A stretch of DNA of 64,000 bases from Pilaira anomala (lineage: Eukaryota; Mucoromycota; Mucoromycetes; Mucorales; Mucoraceae): the NCBI GenBank assembly GCA_025716855.1, contig JAIXMQ010000021.1, positions 62,001 through 126,000 on the forward strand, read 5' to 3'. The translations under genes were made by a program, and so were the position numbers. Below the pieces are notes generated by a model. The model did no database searches. It saw only the letters and a list, made by a program, of their open reading frames with translations, and was not told the origin of the DNA. This document shows positions 45,776 through 57,503 of this stretch, piece after piece. Each line of letters starts with the position of its first letter. Within the stretch, counting starts at the first letter, position 1.

Positions 45776-46681
45776 TTAGATGGTGGATGATTCATCAAAC
45801 CAGCCTAATTGACCAAATGCAGTCCAAAGGGCACTTGTTTTATTGACATCGACTCTACATAACTTTTGTGCAACGGATTTTGTGAATGGTATGTGTTGTA
45901 ATTTCAATGTACGAGATGCCAAGATTAATGTACGTTTACAACGCAAGTATTGAATTGGTGATAACCTTAAAATACTTGCCATTGAAGATTCAACAGGATG
46001 TAAAAGATCATGATAGGGTTGTTGATGAATTGAAAGTGGTGCACCTGAAACAAAAAAAAAAAACCATGTTAAAGTTTATTTATTTATTTATTTATTTGTA
46101 TATTTACCTTTCCAGTATACTTTTACGGGAACAAGATCAAGTGCATTGGAATGTGGTACCCAACCCATTGGATAGAATTCTTGATCTATAGTATCTATAT
46201 CAATTGAATCAAAAGCGAGTGCCGCTTCTTTTCCTGTAGGTAATAAAGATGAAACGCGCTTTCTTTTCACCACTGGTACAGTTAGACTTGATTTCTGTGG
46301 TTGAATTGCTGGTAATTGTTGTTGTGTTGGTACTACATCAATAGCAGCAGTAGAAACAACAACAGGAGCAGCAGCAGCAGCAGCAGGAATCCGTTCATCT
46401 TCTTTCTTTGTTATTGATGGTTTTAAATACATATCTCGATACACATTTAATGCAAATATACTATCACCACCATTGGGTCTTAAGTAAGGCACCATTTTAG
46501 AATAAGATTGAATGAATTCTTTTCTTTGCCGCCTCTTTGTAATAGGGTAATTATAAAAACTTTCATGTGTGGCTTCCGTTGGAGTTAAAGGAGGTGACAT
46601 TAACGAATCGTTTGTCATCGTTGGTTGTTCCTTTTTATGATGGAATTGCATTATACGTAATGATTTTGGAGAAGAAGTCAT
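45776..46681 (-). CDS. SWIRM-domain protein (Fun19/Laf-like)
   Basis: Two exons (46108-46681, 45776-46044; intron 63 nt) give 280 residues. The first 150 residues are disordered, with Ser/Pro and Ala/Gln tracts and basic patches. The last 90 form a SWIRM domain: ESSMASILRLSPIQYLRCKR, then helix TKSVAQKLCRVDVNKTSALW and the end AFGQLGWFDES, with the typical YL-x-x-K and CR(I/V)D-x-x-K signatures. SWIRM domains bind nucleosomes or DNA in chromatin complexes. This short, N-terminally disordered form matches budding-yeast Fun19/YOR338W and fission-yeast Laf1/Laf2, the latter linked to the Clr6 deacetylase complex. No other catalytic domain is present. Confidence 0.8.
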
Positions 46682-47020
46682 TTTTTTTTTTTTGAACAAG
46701 TAGAATAAAAAATATGTAAAAGAAATGTTTATAAATTAACTTTTTTTTTGAGGTTGGCTGATTTTATTTTGAAATGAATTTTTTTTTTTTTTTTTTTTTG
46801 TTGCATCACACAAACTTGAGGGATGAGACCCGATACGCTCAGTCGGTATCAGAAATCTTTTTCTTATTCAACCAAGTTTTTTTACAATAGCATGACAAGT
46901 TTTTACATATAAAAAAAAGAAAAGTGCCTCTCCTTGTTTATTTTAATTACCTTGAACCTTGCCCTTTTTTTTTTAAAAAAAAAAGAAATTCAATTGAGCT
47001 ATTTCTTTGAGGCAAAAGGA

Positions 47021-47057
<37 letters not shown>

Positions 47058-47165
47058 TTTGAACTCAGTGTAAAAAAAAAAAAAAAAATGTTACTTTATA
47101 ACATGACCCGTTTTTTTTAAATAATCACAGGAACCCCAATAATAATAAAAAATGGGATAAAGCTA
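46682..47165. other. intergenic, homopolymer-rich
   Basis: Contains T-runs (46681-46694, 46780-46799) and long A-runs (47020-47054, 47070-47087). No gene is seen. Confidence 0.5.
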
Positions 47166-49349
47166 TCACTTTGAAGGCTGCGGTCTACTCCAGACACGTA
47201 TCCTACCACGTCTATCTGTCGTCACAATTGAATCCATTCGATACACAATATCCACACAAGGATCAGGATGAATCGTTTGTTTAACGATCGGTTGCAGAAA
47301 AGGGACCTGACATTTCTTGAGTGCGGGATGAATGGTCGGAAGTTGTTGTTGTTGTTGATGCAGTAATAACTCGGACGTACTATTTCGAAATAAAAGGGAT
47401 GACCTTTTACGCTTATTCTTTTTCAATGCATCTCCCTTCTTGAAGAATGACATTTCAGAATAATTTCTTAATACTGATAACCTATTCATTGACTAAATAA
47501 AACAGGTTACTAACTACCTTTTTTTTCATTTCATTTCATTTCCCGGAATACCTCTTTTCTTAAAGTTTTGGGTTTTTACCTGTTTTGGTTGATGTAACGC
47601 GTTCACGGAAAAGTCCCATAAGATAAGTTTACAATCTTCTCCTACACTTGCAAAACGATATGCTTTATCATCACAATGCAATGGATCAAATGCAACACCT
47701 GTCACCTGTTTTTTATATATATATTAATTTTAGATATTGTTATTATTATGAAGTGAGAATATTTTTTTTTTTTTTTTGATTCACATGAGTAAGATTTTTT
47801 TTTTTTTTTTCGTACCCATGATCTATGACCTTGACATCGAGCTATAATCCTAGTTTCTTTAAAAGACCAAATCGTAACCAAATCATCTTGTCCACCCGTC
47901 TTTTAGATAAATTAATTCCCTCTCTTTATCAATTCAATTCAATTCAATTTTATCATTATACCAAGATATAATTTCCATCTGGACTCCATGCAACACATAA
48001 AAATCTACCATAGTAACTAACAAAAACATCACACAATCTATTTTTTTTTTTTTTTTTAGTTTTGTCATACCCTAATTTTTTTTTTTGTGTCTAACCTTTC
48101 ATTTGTGTAATCAATTGTTCTCATTAAACCATCTTTTCCAACAATACAAATAAATTGTCGATTAGGCGAGAATGCAAATGCTATAAAGGTAGAAAATCAA
48201 TAAATACAAATCTTGCATATCATGACATCCTTTGTTTTGTTTACCTGTGATCCCTTTATCACTCACACGCCAATGAGCTACAGGATTATGCCTACTGTTT
48301 TTATTTGTAGGTTTCGTGATCTGAAAACTATAAAAAAAAAAAAAAAAGGGAAATCAAAAACAAATAAAAATGTATTCCACTACTTTTTTTTTTTTTTACT
48401 GTTCTTTTAATATATCAGGTAAACTAAATGATTGATCTTCTCTTTCTTTATCTAATATCATCATCGATCCATCATCAAATGAAGCCATAAATAAATGTTC
48501 ACTGTCAGGTAACCATTTCACCATGGTAACTTGAGATGAATTCATGATTCCCTTTTTATTTTTTACAAGTTTTTTAACCTTTTTTTTTTTTTCATATGTC
48601 TCTCTCTCTCTCTCTCTCTCTCTTTTGCCTCTCTGTACAACATCAAAAAAAAAAAACTATTGTAATACACTTACATTCTTATTCATTCTTGAATATCGGT
48701 TACATACAATATCATACCAAACAAAATCACCTGAAGAAAACCCAATGATGACATCGACGTGATCTTTACTACTCGTCATTAAATTCACATCATGACATGT
48801 TGGATACGCTTTAGAGAACGATAATTTAGAAATTGGCTCCTAACACATATATATATTTAGACTTATCAATCCCATCAATTGATGAACTATATAGAGTGTG
48901 TGTACCTGAAGGTGGTGAGACTCATCATTCCAAAAGAATTTCAATCCAACATTATAAAATATATTTGAATCTGAACTCGATCTCTGATCCGTCACTTTCT
49001 GATCATGAATCACATAATCAATAAAACAAGACTTGGATTTAGTTAAATTCGTCTTTGGCTTTCGATGTTTATTATGATGATGAAACAAGAATCGACCACC
49101 ACCACCACCACCACTGCCATTATTATCCATCGTCGGTTTCAACGAATCATAGGAGGTCTCTGACGATGATCGAGAGAGCGGTAAATCATTTGATTGTCCA
49201 AAGAAAGAAATATGTGTACCCACTGTGTAATATGGAAATGTACCGGCTTCATAAATCTCTTGTTGAAGTCGGTATGTACCTTCTGGTGTATGAATCTCGT
49301 TACAATTACACTTTGTAGACGCTGGGCATGCTAATATACATGCCGCCAT
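47166..49349 (-). CDS. creC: WD40 protein CreC (WDR20 family), deubiquitinase cofactor
   Basis: Nine exons (48906-49349, 48675-48839, 48400-48551, 48245-48327, 48096-48180, 47962-48016, 47816-47899, 47580-47705, 47166-47492) join in phase to 506 residues. Diagnostic CreC/WDR20 stretches: [74 protein letters not shown], and [18 protein letters not shown], ending with [10 protein letters not shown]. In Aspergillus, CreC binds and stabilises the deubiquitinase CreB and is needed for carbon catabolite repression; WDR20 does the same for USP12/46. Gly/His-rich and Ser-rich low-complexity segments lie before the propeller. The length is a little below Aspergillus CreC. Confidence 0.86.
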
Positions 49350-49617
49350 AATTTTCCGCTTTTTTTTTGCTTTTATATCTAACTGAAGAAAAAAAGAAGA
49401 AAGAAAGAAACTGTTTTAAAAAAGAATTTGTTTTCGTCGTCGTCGTCTCTTGCCGGTTATTAAATGAAAGCATGAACTAATTTTTTGATTGGCAAATGAA
49501 TAGAAATAAACATTGTGGGAAATCCTATTTGTCACAACAAATATTTATATAAAAAATTAGTTTCCAACTAAAAAAAAACAAAAAAAAAAAACTTTTTTTT
49601 TTTTCTCTTCATTTAAA
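49350..49617. promoter_or_regulatory. divergent promoter region, CreC and hydrolase-phosphatase
   Basis: A 268-bp region between two divergent start codons, with purine-rich tracts near the CreC end, a TCGTCGTCGTC stretch at 49435-49447 and A/T runs before the second ATG. No specific operator was recognised. Confidence 0.5.
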
Positions 49618-51594
49618 ATGTCAAAAATAAGTATTCCCAATGACCAAGGCAATGTCCTTGTCGGCATCTTGGAAAAGAAACCAGAAGGAGATATCGGTTC
49701 AACTCGTCCAAGAGTAGTTTTCATAACGCACGGTGTATTAGGTAAAACTTCCAAAGTAAACCCCTCTCCTCTTTTCTCAGTTTATTCATTTTTTTTTTTT
49801 TCGCCAGGGCACAAGGATTATTTGTTTCATAGAGTATTAGCAGAGGCATTACCATATACTTCCTTTCGATTTGATTTTAGAGGAAATGGAGAGAGTACAG
49901 GAACTCCAGGCTATGCTCATATGGAGGCAAGTTTTTATCTTTTTATCTTTCTCTTTCGGAATCCATCATCATTAAACTCTCTCTCTCTTTTTTATTATTA
50001 TATAGGAGGATACAGAAGATATTTTTACAGTCGCTACTTATTTCGAGAAATTAGGGTACGAAATATACGGTATCGTAGGTCACTCAAGAGGTAAAATAAA
50101 AATAAACAAATCCATCTGTACAACATACTAAAACACACATCATAAAGGTTCAATTGCTGGTCTCAAGTATGCTACTTCTTGTGAAAAACCTCTAAGATTC
50201 TTTGTGAATGTATCTGGTCGTTTTAAAATGAATGATAATCAAATCTATAGAAATCGACCTGAAATTGGACAAGGATTAAAAGAAAAAGTAAAAAATTCAT
50301 AAAAAAAAAAAAAAAAAGAAACTTTTTATTAATTTTTTTTTTATTATTATTATTCAGGGATACTTTGATTGGCGCGTAAAACAAAGGGATCGTATGGTAA
50401 CTATCAAAGTAACTCAAAAAGAAGTAGATCGATTTATTCACTGGTCAAATGAACACGGTAAAATATATATATATATATATATATAAATGATATATACATA
50501 AATTGAATGATAAACTAAATTAATATATATATATATAAAAGTCTCGAGAATGCCAATGTCAACAAGTGTATTGACATGCCATGGATTAAATGATACAGTA
50601 AAGACCCTTATTAAACCAAACCCCCCCCCCCCCTTTTTTTTTATGCAAATTCAAAACTCATTTATTATTATTATTATTATTATTATAGATTGTACCTCCT
50701 TATAATGCTGCCATGTTTGCAAATAAGATTCCTAACCATACATTATCTTTAATTCCTGAAGCCGATCATAATTTCAAAGGTCATTTTCATCAAGTCACTG
50801 ACGCTATCATTCAATTCTTGGACAAGCTAGATCATTATCAAAGAGCTAAATTAATAGGTCAACATGTTGGCTTAGTCATTCCTAGATGGATTGATATTGA
50901 TGGTGTTAGAAACTTTAGAGATATTGGTGGTTGGCCTGTGAAAGATGGTTCTGGTTATATTCGAGAAAGAATCGTGTTTCGATCAGGGCAGTAAAGTATA
51001 ATAATAAAAACAAAGAATACCTATAATAGTATATAAAAACTCATTTTTTTTTTTTTATATATATTTATAGTTTATCTAATTTGACAAGTCAAGGTGCTAC
51101 ACAACTCTCTAAATTAAATATAAATGCTACATTTGATTTTAGATTAGGGCATGAAATTAAAAGAGATGGAATTATGCAGTAAAATTTACAGAAAAAAAAA
51201 AAAAAAAGCTTATATTAAATTATTATTTTTTTGACAGGACAATACCAGGTGTTACAAGATTTGCTTATAATCTTTATGAAAATGCAATCAAAACTCCTGA
51301 CGATCTTTTTAAAAACCTTACAGTCTTTCTTGATGGTGAACAAGGGTTTGCAAAAGGTTATTCCATCATTTTAGAATCTGGTAAATCTTTAATCGGTCAA
51401 GTATTCAAATACATGATCCATCAATTATCCATCCAAGAACGTAAAGCCATCTTGATTCATTGTACCGCTGGTAAAGATCGTACCGGTGTATTCATCATGA
51501 CCTTACTTGGTTTATGTGGGGTAGATGATGAAATCATTGCAAAAGAATATGAGTTATCAAATATTGGTTACTTTGGTAATATATATATATATAG

Positions 51595-51625
<31 letters not shown>

Positions 51626-51986
51626 ACACATATACACAGATTATGAAAAAGATTTAGATGAAAGAGCTAGAAAAGTAGGTGTTTCCGTAGACCAAATGCG
51701 TGCTGCATTATCAGCCAGGTAAATAGATATATACATATACACATATATTTTCATTTACAAAAAAAAAAAAAAAAAAGAAAAAGATAATTAAATTTTTTTT
51801 TTTTTCTGTTCTAGTTATGGTGGAATGAAATTAACAATAAGTCAATTAAAAGAAAAATATGGTTCATTTGAAGGATATGTTCGTGATGGTTGTGGATTAT
51901 CAACCGAAGAAATTAATTTAATTCGTGAAATTATGGTTGTACCAGTTCCATTTGAAGAACGTCAATTATATAGACCAAAGATATAA
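49618..51986 (+). CDS. alpha/beta-hydrolase fused to a tyrosine-phosphatase domain
   Basis: Eleven exons (49618-49741, 49808-49926, 50006-50090, 50148-50287, 50358-50457, 50542-50597, 50689-50990, 51071-51178, 51238-51575, 51640-51718, 51815-51986) join in phase to 540 residues. The N-terminal half is an alpha/beta-hydrolase with nucleophile elbow GHSRG (Ser about 108), acid in CHGLNDTIVPP and His in EADHNFKGH; FRFDFRGNGEST is the usual strand before the lid. The C-terminal half is a Y_phosphatase3-type domain: DGVRNFRDIGGWPV, FRSGHLSNLT and the P-loop HCTAGKDRTG (Cys about 420, Arg about 426), so both halves look catalytically complete. The second intron uses a GC-AG donor (GCAAGT at 49927). 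Because exons run continuously across the domain border in one phase, I read this as one gene; two merged genes are less likely. Confidence 0.82.
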
Positions 51987-52336
51987 TAAATTATTTCTAA
52001 ATGAAAAAAGAAAAAGAAAAAAAAAAAGGGGGGGGGGAGAGAGAACTTTTTTTTTTTTTTTTTTTTTTGCTATTTTCTATATGAATGTATAACACAAAGA
52101 AAAAAAAAAAAAGAAAGGGGTCTGTGTACACACACTTAACAAAATAATAATAATGCAAATGTATGTACAGAATAGACTGCAAATAAAATAATTTTGTTGT
52201 TGTATATAATATGTGCCTCTCTCATAATAACAACTAAAAAGAATATGAGTTTTAAAGAATGTTATAAAATATTGATACACTGTTAAAAAACCTCCGTTAT
52301 TTTATTCTTACCTTCTCCCCAATAAATAACAATAAA

Positions 52337-52373
<37 letters not shown>

Positions 52374-52498
52374 TTTGTACTTTCTTTTTCTACATATAAT
52401 CTTTATTTTTTTGTACATATAAACATTCTTTCTTTCTTTCATATAATTTTTTATTTATTTTTCTTTCTATCTTTTTTTCTAACTTTTTTTTTATCACC
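51987..52498. other. intergenic with long T-runs and (CT)n
   Basis: Contains a G-run (52028-52036), a T-run (52048-52068), an A-run and a (CT)n run (52339-52366) in the likely 5' UTR of the F-box/LRR gene. No gene is seen. Confidence 0.55.
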
Positions 52499-53806
52499 AT
52501 GGAAAATCAACAAATGCATTTAGCTTTATGTTTACCTGAAATCATCAGTCATATCTTTTCATTCTTAATTCAAACTCAAGAAGAAACAAAAAAGAAAATG
52601 TATGTCGATCTTTTCTCCTGTTTAATGGTAAATCGTCTGTGGCATGATAACTCCAGTCGTATCATCTGGAGAAAAGCTTGTTTTGAAGATACAAAAGATG
52701 ATCTCGATACATTTTTAAAATTCGCTTCTGCCCTACAAGGTTTACCTCAACTCGTCTCCACCCCCACCACCACCAATACTTATTATCCATCTCGTTCTTC
52801 TTCTATCTCAAGTGTCTCATCATCCGATATGATCAAAACACCCATAGAATATTTAGATGATTCGGAATACTTGATATCCGATAAAATCATCTCTCCAGAA
52901 TCTTTATTTGCCGAAATAGAACACAGAACAACTATACAACAAACACCTACTACTACTGTTGCTGCTGCTGCTGCTGCTGCTGCTTCTGCTTCTGCTGCTT
53001 CTACTACTACTCTTACTACAGATGATGATGATTCTTCTTCTTCTTATTTCATCGATCCAAGAATTTCAAGTTACAGAAACGCTCTAAGAGTATTATCCAT
53101 ACGTAAAATCAAGGAAAAATCAGTCAACGACCCATTATCTTCCATCGGTCAAAACGCAACCAACCTACAACACCTAGACATCTACATCTGTGACCACTTC
53201 TCAAACGAAGCTCTCTACCCATTTCTAGCCCACCAATCCCTCACCTACCTTTCATTAGCCGGTTGTCATAACATCTCTGACCAAGCTATTTTAAAAGTAG
53301 CAGAATACTGTAAACGATTAGAGCACTTGGACCTGAGAGCATGTGGTCTCGTCAGTGATCTATCTCTTTCCGCCATTGCCTTGAACTGTCCAAGGTTACG
53401 TCACTTGAACGTAGGTCGGATTCGAGATCGTGATAAGGTCAGTGTCAAATCCATTGCATTGATCGCTCAACATACTCAGGCCGCCGTCTTGGGATTAGCC
53501 GGTTGTGATGTCGACGATACCTGTATGCAATTGTTAGCAAAGTACCGTACAACAGGTCTTGAACGTGTCTCTGTCAATAGTTGCTTCAAAATTTCAAATC
53601 AAACTGTCTATGCTTATATACAGTATTGTCCAAATTTATCTGTTTTCGAAATGAAGGAATGTCATAAGGTCAATGATTGGGAGGCCGTGGCCGAGTTGGT
53701 CGAGAGGAAGGTCCTTTTGACTTTATGTGATCAACAGAGTAGAGCTTGCTCCGACTGGGCTAGGTTGCGTGGTAAAACCTTAGATGTCAAAGCCCCACTC
53801 AAGTAA
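52499..53806 (+). CDS. F-box / leucine-rich-repeat protein
   Basis: A single exon of 435 residues. An F-box at about residues 9-60 (CLPEIISHIFSFLI ... VNRLWHDNSSRIIWRKACF) is followed by a Ser/Thr/Ala-rich disordered linker with an Ala tract (GCT repeats near 52962-52998). Amn1-type leucine-rich repeats start at about residue 215: LQHLDIYICDHFS, LTYLSLAGCHNISDQAILKV, LEHLDLRACGLVSDLSLSAI and LRHLNVGRIR. It is presumably a substrate receptor of an SCF ubiquitin ligase, like yeast Grr1 or Amn1; the target cannot be told. The 3' half is unusually GC-rich for this window. Confidence 0.85.
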   Translation: MENQQMHLALCLPEIISHIFSFLIQTQEETKKKMYVDLFSCLMVNRLWHDNSSRIIWRKACFEDTKDDLDTFLKFASALQGLPQLVSTPTTTNTYYPSRSSSISSVSSSDMIKTPIEYLDDSEYLISDKIISPESLFAEIEHRTTIQQTPTTTVAAAAAAAASASAASTTTLTTDDDDSSSSYFIDPRISSYRNALRVLSIRKIKEKSVNDPLSSIGQNATNLQHLDIYICDHFSNEALYPFLAHQSLTYLSLAGCHNISDQAILKVAEYCKRLEHLDLRACGLVSDLSLSAIALNCPRLRHLNVGRIRDRDKVSVKSIALIAQHTQAAVLGLAGCDVDDTCMQLLAKYRTTGLERVSVNSCFKISNQTVYAYIQYCPNLSVFEMKECHKVNDWEAVAELVERKVLLTLCDQQSRACSDWARLRGKTLDVKAPLK

Positions 53807-53873
53807 ACACACACACACATTCTCTTTGGAAATTCATCATTATTTTTGTATTATATCTCTCTCTTTCTTTCTT

Positions 53874-53923
<50 letters not shown>

Positions 53924-54046
53924 ACCCTTTATTTAATTTAATTTAATAAAAATACTATATACCAATTTAAAAATTGTTCATTGATAAAAGAGGTCTTTAT
54001 TTTATCATAAAAATGTTTAAAGAGAGAAAGAGAGAGAAGAGAAACT
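53807..54046. other. convergent 3' region with long T-run
   Basis: Two genes end towards each other here. It contains ACACACAC, a T-run of about 30 (53890-53919) and AATAAA-like signals. Confidence 0.55.
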
Positions 54047-54949
54047 TTAGATATCAACCAAAGCATTCGGATTCACTTCCCGAATTTCACGTCGCAACCT
54101 ATACGTTGTATCCTTGATAAACACCTCAATCCTTTCCAACTCACGCTCAAGCGCAACAATCGTCACTATCATCGCATCGGACCTGACCCGAATTCTCACA
54201 TCTGTATCCGGTTCCAACCTAGCATTCAATTTCGTATTTTCAACAAACAAATCCAACTGATGTCGCATATCCAAAATCTCTTGACTGCATTCATCCACTC
54301 CTGAATATAAAGTACCCACTTTTCCTCGAACTTCCTCTACCGTCTCACCCAACCGTCTCATCTTTGCCATCTTGGCATTCTTTTGACTTTCCGTCACTAG
54401 CCGCGTCGCCATAGCTCCACTGCCAAACAACAAGATCCCACCTACTGTGGGTGTATCCATCACTTGCAACACCGAAAGACTGACTCGAACAACCGCAGAC
54501 AAACTATGAACCATCACGGAGCTATACTGGCCACACCTTTCTTCTTGAATAAACTCCTGTTGATCCCGTAAATCCCTTTTAAGTTTCTTCAAGTCATATT
54601 TAGTACGCTTCGTCTGTTCATGCAGCTCTTTAAACGAGCCCGAAAGTCGTTCTGATTCACGTTCCATTTCTCCTAATCCTCCTTCGTTCAAGTCTAACTC
54701 GGCTCTCGCTATCTCCAGCTGTATCTTAATGTTATTGAGCGAGGACTTGGTCTGTCTACAGGTCTTGCTAAAGAATAAGAGAAAATTAAGGAACTCAACG
54801 TAGTAAGTGTGGCTAGCTCGGATTTGTTTACGCACTTCCAAATGATGCATTCGATACCTCTTCTCCCAATTTTGGTTAAACTCAAATATCTCCAGCATGA
54901 TGGAAACATATTCTGCAATTTCAAGAAATAACTCTAAATCAGCCGACAT
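54047..54949 (-). CDS. intronless helical protein with central hydrophobic segment, unknown
   Basis: A single exon of 300 residues. It is almost entirely predicted helix by eye: two long amphipathic helices (about 20-145, including LNNIKIQLEIARAELDLNEG and KYDLKKLKRDLRDQQEFIQE), a central hydrophobic stretch (about 155-190, SLSAVVRVSLSVLQVM and GGILLFGSGAMATRL), then more coiled helix (200-295). No signal peptide. The arrangement of long helices around a hydrophobic hairpin recalls helical membrane-inserting or membrane-tethering proteins, but that is only a shape resemblance and I do not recognise a family. GC content is higher than in its neighbours. Confidence 0.68.
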   Translation of the reverse strand: MSADLELFLEIAEYVSIMLEIFEFNQNWEKRYRMHHLEVRKQIRASHTYYVEFLNFLLFFSKTCRQTKSSLNNIKIQLEIARAELDLNEGGLGEMERESERLSGSFKELHEQTKRTKYDLKKLKRDLRDQQEFIQEERCGQYSSVMVHSLSAVVRVSLSVLQVMDTPTVGGILLFGSGAMATRLVTESQKNAKMAKMRRLGETVEEVRGKVGTLYSGVDECSQEILDMRHQLDLFVENTKLNARLEPDTDVRIRVRSDAMIVTIVALERELERIEVFIKDTTYRLRREIREVNPNALVDI

Positions 54950-55085
54950 GATTAAAGTAAAAAAAAAAAAAAAAAAAAAAAAAGAGAGAGAGAGAGAAGA
55001 AAGAAAGAAAAAAAAAAAGGGTTTACGAAGTACTTTATTTTATCAATGAATCAAGTGAATAACAGGTTTTGATTATAAATCTATT

Positions 55086-56707
55086 TTAACAATACTTGAC
55101 CCAAACAATAAATATAACAATCGCCATAATGATTCGCATGATAAATTCAACATTATCATATTTACGTGTAGGTCGACCTCCGGACGCCAACTCCTCCAAA
55201 ATATCTTCAAATTCATCCGCAAACGTCTCTAAAGAAAACTTGCTCTTCACATGCTCTCGACCTGCTTTCCCCATCGCCTCGGCATCGTATTTACTTTGAA
55301 TGAACCCAGCAATGCCTTCCGCCCATACCTCAGGTTCAGGACTCAAGATCAACCCTGTCACTTGATCCTTCACCGTCTCTAAAGGTCCACCACTATTCGC
55401 TGCAATCACAGGTACGGACCCGTACATCGCTTCCACAGGTGTAATCCCAAAATGTTCATTGGAAGGTGTATATAATAACAAAATAGACGTATCTAATAAA
55501 TAAGTACGTTGTGCGTCATTAAAAGAACATAAAAAGATCACTTGGGCTGTTTCTGGTACGGATTCTGTACTGGAAGGGAAAATCGTGAATGTCTCGAGCC
55601 CAAATTCGGAAGTGGCTAACGTGTCTAATTCTTTCAGATACTCTACGTTTTCAACCACTCGTTTATCGTATCCACCTGCAAGCACTAGTCGGTACTGATC
55701 AAATGTATGTTTTGGTATCAACTCATTCTTTGCAAGTAATGCAAACGATCTAAGAGCCAATTCAACATTCTTCTTCTTTTCAAATCGATTAATTGATACA
55801 ATCGTCTTTTTATGTCTATTTTTTTTTTTTTTAAAAAAAAACACATGTTGAATATATATATCACACATATCAAAATAAAAAATAAAAATAACATTTACTA
55901 CTACTTTACGATTCAATTAATTGTACTGAGGGGTCAGATAAATCCACTTGTTTATCATACGCTTTAAAATTAATAGGAGGATAAAGTACGCGCGGAGTCT
56001 TTAAAATTCTCGGGAATGCCTTCCTAAACATGCCAGCTGTAAATTGACTATTGACGGTAATTGTATCTGCCATTCCTGTTGATAATTCTTCCAGCTTATC
56101 AATTGGAACTCGATATATTTCTTTCATTGTTGAATCTCGTTTCGTTAAAAGTTTATCTGGGAAATGACAGTAAAATAAGACCTAAACTTCACCCCCACCA
56201 CCCCCCAAAAAAAAAAAATTAACAATCTATTTTAGCAAAAATATATGTATATATCTCTTTCGTACCTTGGCTGGACAAAACCATTTCAAAAGTGGTACAC
56301 AAGCACTCAATTGATCAACAAATATAATATCATACGTTTCTTTCTCATATTGAAGTATCCACAACACAAGTGCTACTTGTCGAATAATAGCAAATATGAT
56401 ATAGAAACGACCGAACAAGTCCCGAGGTAACTTGTTTCCATGGACACGAACTTGAAGCGTACCGTCTCGCGTTTCTTCAAAACAGTGGTTTGGGTCATGA
56501 TGACTTGTGTACACGACCACTTTATGTCCTTTGGACTGAATACCAACAGCTGCGTCCACTACCAGTCTTTCCGCACCTCCTGGTTACTTATATTAGTTAT
56601 TCAGCAGAAAAAAAAAAAAGTTCTGTATCCATTTTTTTTTTTTTTTTTTTACCGATGCCCAAGTCAGGATGAATAAAGGCTATTTGAAGTTTAGCATTCT
56701 CTGTCAT
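55086..56707 (-). CDS. ALG2: alpha-1,3/1,6-mannosyltransferase ALG2
   Basis: Four exons (56653-56707, 56266-56579, 55910-56181, 55086-55815) join in phase to 456 residues. The N-terminus [21 protein letters not shown] and the following YTSHHDPNHCFEE are characteristic of ALG2, as are VLFYCHFPDKLL and DTITVNSQFTAGMFRKAFP. The C-terminal GT4 domain carries the donor-site EX7E motif in NEHFGITPVEAMYG. A hydrophobic C-terminal segment (FIMRIIMAIVIFIVWV) anchors it to the ER membrane. ALG2 adds the second and third mannose to the dolichol-linked N-glycan precursor on the cytosolic ER face. Length and domain order match yeast and human enzymes. Confidence 0.92.
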
Positions 56708-56853
56708 TGTTTAAAAAATAAAGAAAGGAAGAGAAGGTAAGAACCATTGAAACTCCAACACACTTTCGATAAATTAAAAAAAAAAAAAAGTGACTACCGT
56801 TTTAAAGCTTTTTTTCTTTACTTCCTTTACTTTCCTTCTTTATTAAAAACGCG

Positions 56854-56885
<32 letters not shown>

Positions 56886-56897
56886 TACATATTTATA
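56708..56897. promoter_or_regulatory. divergent promoter, ALG2 and LSM8
   Basis: 190 bp between the two start codons. It has an A-run near 56776-56789, a CT-rich stretch and one ACGCGT at 56849-56854 next to a T-run of over 20. No activator site can be assigned with confidence. Confidence 0.5.
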
Positions 56898-57374
56898 ATG
56901 AGTTTACTTCAACCTTTTGTTAATCGTAAGTTTATTTTTAGAGAATGTTATAAAAAAGTCAAAGTTTATTTATTTTTATCCTTCTTTTTTAGTTGACGTT
57001 TTAGTTATTACATTGGATGGTCGAGTATTGGTGGTAAAGATTCAAAAAGATAAATATAAGTCCTTTGTTTTTGCTAATATTAGTCTTTTTTTTTTTAGGG
57101 TAAATTAAGAGGAACAGATCAATCTTCCAATCTGATTATAGAAAAATGTGAAGAGCGCGTATTTTCAAGTGAAGGAACTGAAGTTGTTCCACTTGGATTA
57201 TTTTTATTAAGAGGAGATAACCTGTAAGTTTTTTTTTTTTTTTTTTCTTAACAGTATTCGTATACTTATAATAGTTTATTTAGATGTACCGTTGGACAAA
57301 TCGATTTGGAAAAAGATCAAGCATTAAATATAGAAGAAATTAAAGCAGATCCATTATCAGAAACTCGATTATAA
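56898..57374 (+). CDS. LSM8: U6 snRNA-associated Sm-like protein LSm8
   Basis: Four exons (56898-56925, 56993-57033, 57099-57223, 57284-57374) give 94 residues, the usual LSm8 length. The start MSLLQPFVN is followed by Sm1 (DVLVITLDGRVLVGKLRGTDQSSNL in pieces) and Sm2 (LGLFLLRGDNLCTVGQID). LSm8 closes the nuclear Lsm2-8 ring that binds the U6 3' end and is required for spliceosome assembly, fitting the intron-rich genes around it. Confidence 0.9.
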
Positions 57375-57467
57375 ACAAAACAAAAATCTCACAATTGTAT
57401 TATATATATAACATAAAAAATTAGCTTTGAATAAATAAGGTTTTTTTATTTTATGTAAAAAAAGAAA

Positions 57468-57502
<35 letters not shown>

Positions 57503-57503
57503 T

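Noticed and set aside
56849..56854. ACGCGT between ALG2 and LSM8 as a cell-cycle box
   Set aside because: A single site next to homopolymers; neither gene is a known MBF target, and single hexamers are expected by chance in this length of DNA.
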